This document shows, piece after piece, positions 26,346-38,420 of a stretch of 64,000 nucleotides of DNA. This DNA is from Adineta ricciae (taxonomy: Eukaryota; Rotifera; Eurotatoria; Adinetida; Adinetidae). The notes under the pieces were generated by a model. That model worked only from the letters and a program-made list of their open reading frames with translations. It searched no databases and was not told the origin of the DNA. Position numbers and translations under genes: made by a program. Location: NCBI GenBank assembly GCA_905250025.1, contig CAJNOJ010000061.1, positions 372,001 to 436,000 of the forward strand. The letters are read 5' to 3'. The first letter of the stretch is position 1. Each line of letters opens with the position of its first letter.

Positions 26346-27974
26346 ATGAACTATCCGACAGGATTCACAAGTAGTCCAGTCTATGAATTCCCTTACTTGG
26401 GACCACAGGTACCAACGACTACGTACAATGATATTGATGCTATACTAGCGGTATGTGAGATTGCATTTCTTTGTTAGAAAGTTGTAAATAAGTTTATATA
26501 CAATAGAGTGTTACATCTGGAGCTAATAACGTAGTTCCCTACCAACAACCAGCGTGTACTTTACAGTGTGTTCCACAGATAAATCCGACGATAGGCAGTA
26601 ATGCAACTGTTTATCATGTTTCAGGTTTATATTTGTTGTTCTTTCTTGTATTTGCATTAAGTAGAAAACTATTCATTCATCTGCAGATGATATTCCCATT
26701 GAAGCAATTTTAAAACAGTTTGGCATTAATGTCGGAGCATTGCAACAATCTAATACTTTGAATAATTACTATAGAAGTAAGCACTAAATATTATTCAGAT
26801 ATGGACTGATCAGTGTATACTTGTTCATGATATTTTATAAGGTACAGCGCAACCAGTCGACCTTACAGTTCATTCTTCTCCATATCGTCACCGTCGACGG
26901 CTTGTTTGCCAAGAAATATCTGATACAGAAGATGATAGTTTTCGCAGACGGCTGTCGCGGTCCCGAACACGGCATCTTTCCGGTCCCAATGATCTACAAC
27001 TGCCATCTCCCGCTATGCATGATGTATTAGGTAGAGTATGGGATAAAGTACGAGCTGGATCAGAACATTTACCGACATCAATGTCTGCGCCCAATTTGAA
27101 CTGGCAAGCTCAACAAAACAGACCTCCATCTCCCCTTCCTCCTCCTCCCCCTCCACCGGCTTCAGGAATCAATAATGTCTGGCAAGCAATGCGAAATGCA
27201 CCATCGCCAACGCCTGATATGAATCAAAATGCTATAAAAAATGTTTGGAATCGAGCAAGTAACGCTGCCGAACAAAATGCCAGTCGTACGTGGAACGTGT
27301 TTAATAAAATGCGACAACCAACTGGTGGGATTGTTCACAGTCCACCACCAATGGCAAATCGAGAAGCTGTGCATGATTTTCTTGCTATGCGTAATCTGCC
27401 ACCCGGTATAAATCAACCCTTACCGCCACCACAAAATCGTGAAGCTTTGAACAATTTTCTCGCTGCACGTCACATACCATACGGCGTCAATGAGCCACCA
27501 CGAACTCGTGAGGCTGTAAACGATTTCTTAGCGGCGCGTAGTGTACCATCTGCATATGGTCAACCTCCACCATCGTGGGGACCACCATCAAATCGAGAAG
27601 CTATAAATAATTTTCTTGCTGCGCGTAACGTACCATTCGGTATTAATCAGCCACAATCACCACCATTACACAATCAAGAAGCTATTGGCAATTTTTTCGC
27701 AGCACGTAATTTTCCACCTCTTGCCAATCCATCCAATCCAGCTGTTGCAAACGTATGGAATAGAGTAGATTATGCAGCTCATCATCCATCACCTATCAAC
27801 AATGCATGGAATCGAATGTCACACGGCGCACCATTTCAATCGCAGTCTTCCTATCCACACCCACCATTCAGCAGCGCAATACCACCTCCTCGGTATGTTC
27901 CTGCTCCATCGTCATTTGGTGCTTTGCTTTCTCAAGCACATAGGCAGCATTTACCATATGCAGGAGCTATATAA
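26346..27974 (+). CDS. Unrecognised proline-rich protein with five NREA-FLAAR repeats
   Basis: Function unknown; not recognised as any family. Four exons with good splice sites and intact phase: 26346-26450, 26507-26624, 26687-26776, 26842-27974; 481 aa. No signal peptide or membrane segment. The N-terminal part is Tyr/Pro/Thr-rich. Then come a basic SR-like patch (RRRLSRSRTRHLS) and a run of prolines. The C-terminal half carries two interleaved repeat types. The first is five units of consensus NREAxxxFLAARxxP starting at 27357, 27435, 27504, 27591 and 27672 (spacing 26, 23, 29 and 27 residues). The second is a looser motif NVWxRxxxA occurring about five times (for example NNVWQAMRNA, KNVWNRASNA, ANVWNRVDYA, NNAWNRMSHG). 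Conserved reading frame across four exons argues for a real gene. It could be a scaffold with short linear motifs; that is inference. Confidence 0.75.
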
Positions 27975-28134
27975 TCTACTCATCTTGTAGAACAGTGTTT
28001 GTCAAATATTTCTAGAAGAATAGTCAAGCTTTATCTTATATACTTCTATTATTTATTGAAATATTTTCGCCTTAGTCTCGTCTTTTGTCACATTTATCAA
28101 GCATACATATAGATTTTTAAGAAAATAAAGAATT

Positions 28135-28734
28135 TTATAGAAATTTATTGGCTTTAAACAATGTTAAATAGCCATTCACACAACCCACGGGTGCTTTCGT
28201 TTTTGGTTCAAAAAATTTGATCTTGAATCGATACGTTCCAGTCGTCATCGGTTTCACAAGTTTCGCACTTTTCTTTCGCTTAATTTTCATAGGCACGTGT
28301 TCAAACGTGTATATACCAGTATCAAGGTCACAAGAACATGGATTCGAGGCATTCTTCGCATTGGCTCGAATAAGACTTTTGCTCTGACAGGCCTGTTTGA
28401 TGAGATCACAAAACGATAATTTGTCACATGCACCAATACCCGCCAAACATGGTAGATCGAGCCAAGCAGATCCGAATTTTCTTTCGACTTTAGTTGAAAA
28501 TTGTATCTTATCACTGAGTTTCTTCGTAACATTGATTGTCATTGAAAGATCGAGTGCACCAGGAAGAGATAATTCGTTATTCCATATGTTAAAAGCAATA
28601 ATTTGAATTGGAAGCGACGATAATTTCTTTGACTCCTTAATGCAATTGACGTCAACTTCGTTCATTTTCACGGTATAGGATGATCCATAGATTTGCTGAA
28701 TTAGCAACAAGAAGAAGACAACGGCTAGCATCAT
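28135..28734 (-). CDS. Secreted ML-domain lipid-binding protein, GM2-activator-like
   Basis: Predicted secreted or lysosomal lipid-binding protein of the MD-2-related (ML) fold, closest in feel to GM2 ganglioside activator. Intronless, 199 aa. Signal peptide about residues 1-18 (MMLAVVFFLLLIQQIYG). Eight cysteines suit the family's disulfides (VNC, LPC, GAC, SFC, QAC, PCSC, VGC). Matching landmarks are ELSLPGALDLSMTINVTKKL, a CDKLSFCDLI segment, NPCSCDLDTGIYTFEHV, GTYRFKIKFFE and VGCVNGYLTLF. Potential N-glycosylation sites occur at NVT and NAS. The substrate cannot be told. The second Met is an equally good start. Confidence 0.8.
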   Translation of the reverse strand: MMLAVVFFLLLIQQIYGSSYTVKMNEVDVNCIKESKKLSSLPIQIIAFNIWNNELSLPGALDLSMTINVTKKLSDKIQFSTKVERKFGSAWLDLPCLAGIGACDKLSFCDLIKQACQSKSLIRANAKNASNPCSCDLDTGIYTFEHVPMKIKRKKSAKLVKPMTTGTYRFKIKFFEPKTKAPVGCVNGYLTLFKANKFL

Positions 28735-29558
28735 GTGACAGCTAGATTAGCTTTCGTCTATATGGTACGATAAGATAAGTAAACTGAAAACGTTCTATCT
28801 CCAGCTATATATTTCTACGAGGAAGCAGTATACAGATAATAAGATGTCAGAAGTGTTCGCAATTAATCAACTTATCAACAATGTCATCAACTATGGCAGA
28901 GATTCGCACATACAAACTGTATTATAAAATGTTGTAATCCTACAGTACTGTATTCAATAAATCTATATTTCGATGTAAATCGGTCCGTCCTTGATCTGTT
29001 TCTCATCATTCTATGCCCGATATCAATGAATAACTAAGATATTTTACATTGTTACTTCCAATTCTCAATTCGTCCAACAATATAATGTCAAACCATTTCA
29101 CTGTTGAGGATCACTACTACAGTTCTCATAATTTTCATCCTCTTGATCATTGAAATGGCAACACAAAATAACTCATTCTAGATTTTCCAGATCCGAAGCA
29201 GAATTAGTACATCAGAATATAGATTTATTGAGTAAAATATTGTAGGATCAAAATATTTTGTAGTAAAATTCAAAATACAGTTTGCATTTGTATTTACGCA
29301 TCTCTACGAACAAATCGACTCGATTTATCTTCATGATATTGACTAAATAACAGCTAGCATATAAAGGTTGACGAGCATTGATGTAGAACAGAGACATCTA
29401 TCGATTGAATAAACTACGGGACATATGAACGAATCAGAAAATGGGCAAGTAAATGTACATTCATACGATCCACACTCTAAAGACTTGAATGAATGAGAAA
29501 AACGAGCGAGCAACCTCATCCTTATGATTCTTTCGTAATACTTTAGATCAGGAAAAAA
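28735..29558. other. Intergenic region between the ML gene and NOP16
   Basis: 824 bp holding promoters of both divergent genes and an imperfect inverted repeat (separate entry). A 3' splice site (actttag) ends at 29546, 12 nt before the NOP16 ATG. Confidence 0.5.
28896..29307. repeat. Imperfect long inverted repeat, MITE- or foldback-like
   Basis: The left arm (about 28896-28980) and right arm (about 29205-29307) are reverse complements with scattered mismatches and one gap of about 14-18 nt. Shared blocks are AAACTGTATT, AATCCTACA (GATCCTACA in the other arm), TCAATAAATCTATATT and GATGTA. The outer ends pair as AGAGATTCGC with AGAGATGCGT. The inner spacer is about 225 bp with no open frame. 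Target-site duplications are not evident. It may be an old non-autonomous DNA element or a hairpin RNA gene. Confidence 0.7.
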
Positions 29559-30266
29559 ATGGTTCAAACCCGTCGTCGTAAACGTGGCAAAGTTTACTTA
29601 CATGAAATCAACCGAAAAAGGTTATGGTCAAAAGAAAAACGTAAACGAGAAGTGCGTGTACGTCATTGTCCATTGATCCGTTCAAATTGGGAATCAAAAT
29701 TATCAGTACCAACAAATTATCATGAATTTGCACTTGCTCATGATATTAAAGAAGCTTTCCCAATACCGAAAACAAAAGATCTAATGAATCCAAAGATCAT
29801 TGAGAAACACAACAAACGAAAACAAGAATATTCCGACAATGACGACGACGATAATGAACCGATATTACCTATGGTAGATTCAACTAAGAAGAAGAAGAAA
29901 CGTCGACCAACTAAAGTACATATTCGAGATGAACTCGAAAAAGATGCCAATGCAGAACGTGTGAAATCATTAAGAATATCCGATCCAGATCGATTGTATG
30001 TTTGATTTCAGTTGAACAAAAATCATTGGAATATTTCTTTGATTTTTTTTAAAAACAAATATAGGTTTTGTATTTATATGATTGAAAAACATGGAACAAA
30101 TTATGAAGCTATGGCTCGTGATCATCACAATGATTATCAGCTGACGGCACGACAATTGGAAAGGAAAATCGAGAAATTTCAAAAGATTCCTAAAGCTTAC
30201 GAACGTTATCTAGCTGAAAAGGCTGCCGGAAGAGATTTTGTAGCTGATTTCCAGATGAACGATTAA
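29559..30266 (+). CDS. NOP16: Nucleolar protein 16 (60S ribosome assembly)
   Basis: Nucleolar factor in 60S subunit biogenesis. Two exons: 29559-29995 and 30065-30266; 212 aa (human 178). Basic N-terminus with INRKRLWSKEKRKREV matching the family VNRKRLNRNARRK region, HCPLIRSNWESKLSV, an acidic then lysine-rich linker, and the conserved C-terminal block MIEKHGTNYEAMARDHHNDY followed by LTARQLERKIEKFQ. The first intron interrupts at the standard place just before the C-terminal block. It lies 71 bp upstream of delta-tubulin on the same strand. Secure by the C-terminal block. Confidence 0.93.
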
Positions 30267-30337
30267 TAAAAGAGAAAAGAAATAAAATAAAATAAAATGA
30301 AAACAATGATTCACTTTCTTGTTATTGTTTGTTTCAG
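30267..30337 (+). promoter_or_regulatory. Intercistronic gap with poly(A) signals and a 3' splice site next to the ATG
   Basis: Only 71 bp separate the NOP16 stop from the TUBD1 ATG. The gap starts with several AATAAA/AATAAAA copies (30265-30297) and ends with a pyrimidine tract plus tttgtttcag whose AG abuts the TUBD1 ATG (30338). This is the arrangement of an operon-like unit resolved by polyadenylation and spliced-leader trans-splicing. A cis intron with a donor inside NOP16 is the alternative. Confidence 0.65.
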
Positions 30338-31891
30338 ATGTCATGTATCGTTCTTCAGCTAGGTCAATGTGGAAATCAAGTCGGTCAACATGTTTTTGAT
30401 ACGCTGGTCGAAGACAATCAAACGCACGTAAATGCAGCAAAATCAACAATTACGAATCGTTCTTCCGTCGATGAATATGTTCGTAACTCATTGGATCGAT
30501 TTTTCATTCAATATGATAATAAACTTATTGCACGAGCACTTGCCATCGATACCGAACTTAAAGTCATTGAACAATTAACGAATGAAAAAGCACAGGCGAA
30601 ACGACATTGGCATTACGAGAAGAAATGCGTGTTTGAAGGTAAAATTGGTTTCACAAAATAAATTCCAATTGTCATCATCGAGAAGAATAGTGCAAGGTCT
30701 TTTGTTTGTTGAGCAAAACTTTCTCTCCATAGTCACCACATCACTATTTTCGTGTTAATTTTCATGCTACTCTTATAGTTTATCGCTAATTTGAAAAAGG
30801 TCGTCTTGGTTCGGGGAACAACTGGGCATGTGGCTATCGCAATGGTTCATTGGCCGAAGAACATATCTTGGAGAAACTTCGATGGCAATTAGAACACGCC
30901 GATCGAGTCGATACTATCCTACCAATCCTATCGCTTGCTGGTGGAACAGGTAATACTTCGATATTCTGTACATTTGAATAGAGAAAAACAAACTTGTTCA
31001 GGTTCTGGTCTTGGCGCATATGCTGTCGAATGCGTCCGTGATGAACTACCACGGTCATTTCTTTTAACGACAATCGTAGTACCGTATACGAGTGGTGAAG
31101 TCGTTGTACAAAACTATAATTCATTGTTGACCCTATCCCATTTGTATCATTCAACTGATGCATTGTTAGTTTTTGAAAATGACATTCTTCAACAATATGC
31201 CAAAAAACTTGTTTCATGCTCAGGTGTCGATCGTCCAACGAATATTCATGACATGAATAATATATTAACTCGACATCTATGTAGTTTTCTTCAGCCAATT
31301 GCCAAGAAAGATCATTCGTTTTGTGACCTGAATTATCTCTTAGAACAACTTCTACCACATACATTCTATAAACTATTGACACTTCGTTGCGTTCCACAAT
31401 TGAGCGATCAAGCATTGGATTTTAGTACCTATAAATGGTCGTCATTAATCAAAACACTGTCTCAAATGTATATAAATAATTCCTATTTAGACGAAGGATT
31501 AAATTGGTCATTGAAACCATTTCAAACTCGAACGAAATCCTTAGCCAATGTATTTTTATCTCGTTCCTATGATAAAGAAGATCTTGACAATGAATTGAAA
31601 CAATATTTTAATCAATCAGATTTTTACTCGTCATTTCTCTCACCCTCGAATTATTACTCCGCATTCCAGTATCGTGATAAATCTTATTTAAATTACGAAA
31701 AATATTTGTCGTTTGTCAGTAATTGCCAAACACCTGTCGCATCACTTGACAGAATAGTGAACAAATCTTGGCAATTATTCGGTCAAAAAGCATATCTTCA
31801 TCATTATATGAAATACGATATTGATGAGCAAGTATTTCTCAATGGTTTTGTGCAAATCGAACAAGTTATCAAGTCTTACAATCAATTATGA
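30338..31891 (+). CDS. TUBD1: Delta-tubulin
   Basis: Basal-body/centriole tubulin needed for triplet microtubules. Three exons: 30338-30638, 30800-30949, 31002-31891; 446 aa (human 453). The N-terminal tubulin motif MSCIVLQLGQCGNQVGQ and the nucleotide loop GGTGSGLGA (about 146-154) are intact. Delta-specific matches include GSGNNWACGY, GEVVVQNYNSLLTLSHLY, STDALLVFEND and the C-terminal KSWQLFGQKAYLHHY. The acceptor of exon 2 (gaaaaag at 30799) has a poor pyrimidine tract, but it is the only one giving the conserved LGSGNNW in phase. AATAAA at 31932-31937. Secure. Confidence 0.95.
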
Positions 31892-32178
31892 AAACACACA
31901 TGAATGAAATAGTTTTTTTTTTCTTATTCATAATAAAGAGAATTCGATATTTGTTTCTACTTATTGCCTTCGCTCAAACAACGAAATTTATTTGAAATGG
32001 ATTACGCTAATTAATCGATATCGATATGATCTATAATATCGGTTAGAAGAATGCAAAAATATTTTCTACAAAAAGTTTATGCATAAAAAAACGGAGTTCC
32101 AATAAAAGTAAAGGATTAATTAGTCTCGATCTATGGTTGACGTAACACAAATAAACAAATGCAAAGCTTTGTCTATGT

Positions 32179-33574
<1,396 letters not shown>

Positions 33575-33871
33575 AATTGGAAGTTTTTTGTGAAAAGATT
33601 TCTAAAAGAATCCTCTAGTAAATATAGATATGTATTCATGCTAATGAAATGTAAACGTGTATATGTTTTGCATTGTTTATTTTGACGATTTCAAATGCTT
33701 ATTTGACAAAAAATCAGCTTGAATAAATGAAAGAAGCAAATACAAACAGTGTAAACCGATCGAGTGTTATATTGACAATATAAATAAAAGCTAGAATATT
33801 CCGTTGTAGGAGTACACGCGCACGCAGAGTGAAAGGAGAGAAAAAAATTGTTCATGTGTATATATACGATC

Positions 33872-34913
33872 TCATTTGTCTTTATCATTCTCAGTTTCCG
33901 AGAAAACGGACAATTTGTTCTAAAAAAAAGGATGAAGATAGAAGACAGTCGATATGTCGAGTTGAATTTACTTGTAGTTTGCGATTTTCATCGTTTAATT
34001 CATCATATTGTTGAATTGATTTGTCATACTGTCCTCGTAATGTTTCCATATCCTCACGTGCTTTGAGTAACTCTAAAGATAAGCATGAGTTGTCTATCAG
34101 AACGATACGTTCATTTCGGAAACTAACCTTGGTTAAGTTGTTTAATTTCCGCATCATGTTCTTTGGGATCAATGTAACGTCCTGCAGGAGCAGATGGCAC
34201 AGGAAGATCTTTGGAGTCACGTTTCTAAAACAACAATCATAGATATGTGAAGACAAATGATTTCAGAACTTACAGTTGGATCATTTGATGTAAGACCTTC
34301 TAAATGACGGTGAGCACCTTCTGCTTGTTTACGTGCAGCAGCTGAGTCAGCCATTTCACGTGCAACATCAGATAAAAGATTGACTAAACGTTTGATGACA
34401 CTAGACAAGATTAAATCGCTTTTGAGGAAAAGACAATGCATTCCTTCATTCGACTTACAACCAAAGGAAAAGAGCAAAACCGGCAATGTAGAAATTTCTT
34501 TGCGAACGAAATTGTTTCATATGTGCATGTGCCTCAGCTTGTGGTGTGCTCAAATCTTTGACTTCCACACCAGCGTATTTGCGCAATTCACGAATCGAAT
34601 CTAGACAAATTTAAAACATTGGTTATTGTCGAAATACAAGATTTAACAGTATTTACCCGCAAATAATAAAGCAAAAATACATATGATGAAATTGAAGTAA
34701 TACTTCGCTCCAGCTTGAAATGCTCGCGCTAGTCTTGACTTAAAAAATCGTTGCCACCTAGGAAGAAAACCATAACAGGATTTGTCATCGTGTCCTTTAA
34801 TGTGAAGAAATGGATATTTACCAAGTTGGCGGTATAAACGGTAGAAGTAAAAGGATGACCACAACAAGTTCGCAGTAAAGAAATGTTGCGAGAAAAGTCC
34901 ATTGGAAACTCAT
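33872..34913 (-). CDS. BCAP31: B-cell receptor-associated protein 31 family (ER cargo chaperone)
   Basis: ER membrane protein that escorts membrane cargo and takes part in ER quality control. Seven exons on minus: 34822-34913, 34657-34757, 34459-34600, 34274-34400, 34128-34224, 33972-34072, 33872-33919; 235 aa (human 246). Three N-terminal membrane helices begin MSFQWTFLATFLYCEL. Family motifs FFKSRL, DSIRELRKYAGVE and FRSQRNFYIAGFALFL follow. The C-terminal half is a coiled coil (LLKAREDMETLRGQYD, YDELNDENRKLQ). The last exon is short and ends ENDKDK; it lacks the classic KKxx-type ER-retrieval end of vertebrate BAP31. That exon rests on splice consensus alone and could be wrong. Confidence 0.9.
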
Positions 34914-36318
34914 GATTTATGTTTTATTATTTATCTAATAATAGAGGAATGGACTTTGGAATGTGAGGAAAGAAAAGAATTCTTATCAAACTATGTAATG
35001 AATACGAAAATATCGAAATCAACGGTTTATATATTCAATATAGAAGACAACAATGAATCCGATAGATGATGGACCTCTGATTAGAATGATATGGCATGAG
35101 AGTTATCGAGTACACAGTAACAAATTTGATTTGATATAATAATGACTCAATGCTGTGTTAGGATATGATAGTGGATTGATGATATTGGATGAAAACGATG
35201 TGATTTTTATTTAATATTGAAAAGAAATTATTTTTATTAGTTTTAATGTACAAAATTAGTTTATTCGCTTTTAGTACTAGTATTACAAGCGATGTTTTTG
35301 ATTGATTAATATTTTAACGAATAGAATCTCTCCGAATGTCGACCGACCGACAACACTTCGTGTTATCTGTGTACTATGTTTGAGGCAACATGCATTATGC
35401 ACTACGTCAATAGACTAATGTCAAAAACCGATCTCTACTGTAATCTAAAGATAGAAGAAGATATGGGACTATGTATGTTCTGATAGCACTTTGGAATCGG
35501 TTTATTTAACATCATTTTGATATCTGTCGTTCTCGAAATTTAGTTTTAAAAGTTTCCATTGGAAACTTTCCAATTGAAACTACTCACAGTATCATGAATA
35601 ATTTAACAAAACGAACTACTAGCTATCTGTATATAGAAAAAACCAACAACTTTGCTACCACAAAATCTCACATTTGTACTAATTCGAACTTTGCTATTAC
35701 ATTCTTATCAATTGATAGAATTTCATAGAACAAACATATACATATCTTTCGACTCCTATTTATCGTATTTTTATCAAGTCAACTAATTCGTCTTGGTTAT
35801 ATTGACCTTTGAATATGTTTTTTGATCTCTAATTTTACAAAGATACCTCGCCGTTAAGCATAGTATATCAAATTTCATTTAATTCTTTGAATAGTCATGT
35901 ACAACGATGGCTACATATGTTAGTTTGAAAGTGGGGTAGGTGCAAAACAGCAAGCATGGAATCTAATACTAATCATTATGGTAGGTCGACTAAAATAAGT
36001 GACGCGAAAAGAATACATTGGTAAATAATTGATGTGCTTAGCTAACCAGTTAATTCGGCTTTGAAATTATTCAGTTTCTCTCTCTCTTTTGCTCTCAAGT
36101 ATTGCGAACACACCCCCATTCCAGCTATTATGGAGAGCTTATTTTTATTTTTCTGTACACATATAAACTCATCGAATATTCAAGGATATTTTATAAAAAA
36201 GAAAACCAAGCCCTTCTTTTGAAAATAAGAAATCATGACCACACCCAGCGACTTTCGTAATATGAACTGTCGTTTTCGTTGAATACTTTTGTTATTTTCC
36301 TAATTGTTCACAGGTCGA
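34914..36318. other. Intergenic region, BCAP31 / dehydratase
   Basis: 1.4 kb, AT-rich, between divergent genes. It contains a palindrome at 35551-35567 (AGTTTCCAtTGGAAACT) overlapping a second degenerate copy up to about 35583. A 3' splice site (ttcacag) ends at 36313, five bases before the dehydratase ATG. No coding evidence. Confidence 0.45.
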
Positions 36319-38420
36319 ATGACGATGTTGGATGAACGACTTCTGTCCGATGCTGATTTACAACAACGGCAACACGACCTCGAGAACCAGATAAAGGATA
36401 TTGAGTACGTTTCTGTGTTATCCATACTTGAAAGCATCGCATCTTTATAGTCTACTGAACATTGAAATAACTGAAGAAGATCTGTATGATGAATGGTGTG
36501 ATCCGAAGTCGCCTCATATTCTAACTTTCGAAGAAATATCAGCTGCTGCCTATCGAATCAAATACGGAGTAGACAAAACGCCATGTACAGTATGTAATTC
36601 ATTCGCTTCGAAATTCGATTTGTAATTTCTTTTCCCAATATCTGCAGCCTTCACATATGTCTAAAATAACTGGCATGGAATTGTATTTCAAGAAAGATTT
36701 CTTGTTACATACGGGTAGTTTCAAGGAACGAGGTGCACGAAATACTCTGATGACATTATCAGCAGTAAGTTTTTCCTTTTGATCGAATCCTACAAAAACA
36801 TCTGGTTTTGCTCGTATTATCAGTATGAAAAGGCTCGAGGTGTCATTGCAGCAAGTGCTGGTAATCATGCATTAGCTATGTGCTATCATGGTCAACAGTT
36901 GGGTATTCCCGTTGTGGTTGTTATGCCTCGACATGCACCGATTATGAAAGTGAATAATTGTAAATCATTCGGAGCTGTCACTATTATCAAAGGAAACGAT
37001 TTGGCTGAAGTATACAATTAATTGAATAGAACAAATATTCACTCGATTTTTTTCTAGTCAAAACGATTTGCATTAAAATTGAGTCGATTACTCGGTTTGC
37101 GTTATGTGAATGGGTATAGATAGATTTCATTGAACACAAACAGCATTGCTTTCTATGTTCGTTTCTAGCTTCGATCATCCTCATATTCTAGCTGGTCAAG
37201 GAAGCTTAGGTCTTGAAGTTCTCGATCAAGTTCCAGATGTTGATGCTATTCTCGTACCTACAGGTAAATCATTTTATCAATATGCATCGATCACATTGTC
37301 TACTATACTCTTTTGTAGGTGGCGGCGGCCTTTTAGCTGGTGTTGGTAAAGAAAAAAAAATTTGTTGAATCATTAGAATTCTATACTTAAGTATTCTATT
37401 CGTTTAGCCGTAGCAGTAAAATCAGTTAATCCACGTGTTCAAGTCATTTCAGTTGAATCTGAATGTGCACCTGGCTTCTATCAGGCGACGCAGGGTATAC
37501 AAAAGTCTTTTCGATCCACTCATCTTACTGATCACTTCGATGTTCATTTAGCTGGTCATCCTATTTATACGGAATGCAAATCAACATTGGCTGACGGTTT
37601 GGCCGTTCCAATGGTCGGTGGAAATGCCTATGCCACAGCAGCACCATTGATTGATAAAGTTGTTTGTGTAAGGTTAGTATTTGATCAAATGAAGGAGAGA
37701 AATAGAATAATATGAAATCGAATGATATTTTTAGTGAAGAATATATTGCTATTGCTATTCTACGATTGGTAGAAATGGAAAAGGCCGTTGTGGAAGGTAG
37801 AATTTAACCGATTGCATAGAGTTTCGTAATGATCATTCGTATTTCAGGAGCTGGTGCTGCAGGTCTTGCAGCTGTCTTACAAGGTTTACTACCTGAATTA
37901 AAAGGAAAGAAGTATGATATGACAAGTTCTAACTTAAATACAAATCAACATGCATGAATTACATTCTTTTTTTGTCGTGTAGGGTAGTCATTCCGTTGTG
38001 TGGTGGTAATATAGATACCACTGTGCTCGGCCGTGTTCTTGAACGTGGTCTGGTTGCAGACAAACGTTTACTGAAAGTTTGGTTAACTGTTAGGTAAAAA
38101 CAATTTGATACATGGTATTGAACTAATTGTTTTATTCTAATAGTGATCGGCCAGGATCGTTGGCACAAATGTGTAAATTGTTTAGTTCAGCGGGAGCTAG
38201 TGTAAAAGATATTTATCATGAACGTGCTTGGCTTAAATCCGATATGTTTTCTGTTCAAGTTAGTACACTCAGTTTCTTTTCTATCAAACTATCCACATAT
38301 TTATTCATTTCGTAGATTCAAGTTGTATTGGAAGTACGTGATAGCGATCATGCTGATGAAGTAACCAAGGTTATCTCAGAGCACTATGATAAAGTTAAAT
38401 TTCATCAAGATTTACCGTAA
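36319..38420 (+). CDS. PLP-dependent threonine/serine dehydratase with C-terminal ACT domain
   Basis: Deaminates L-threonine (and serine) to a 2-oxo acid plus ammonia using PLP. Thirteen exons: 36319-36404, 36451-36589, 36648-36764, 36824-37009, 37058-37113, 37169-37263, 37319-37345, 37408-37672, 37735-37796, 37848-37911, 37983-38093, 38144-38258, 38316-38420; 475 aa. The PLP-binding lysine lies in TGSFKERGARN (about residue 101), the substrate loop in AASAGNHALA, and the PLP-phosphate loop GGGGLLAGV is carried by a 27-nt exon (37319-37345). PLCGGNID also matches the family. The ACT-like regulatory domain spans about 398-475 (SDRPGSLAQMC, ASVKDIYHERAW, QVVLEVRD), as in catabolic IlvA/TdcB-like enzymes, suggesting allosteric control. 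The 13 introns argue that it is a resident nuclear gene. Confidence 0.93.
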
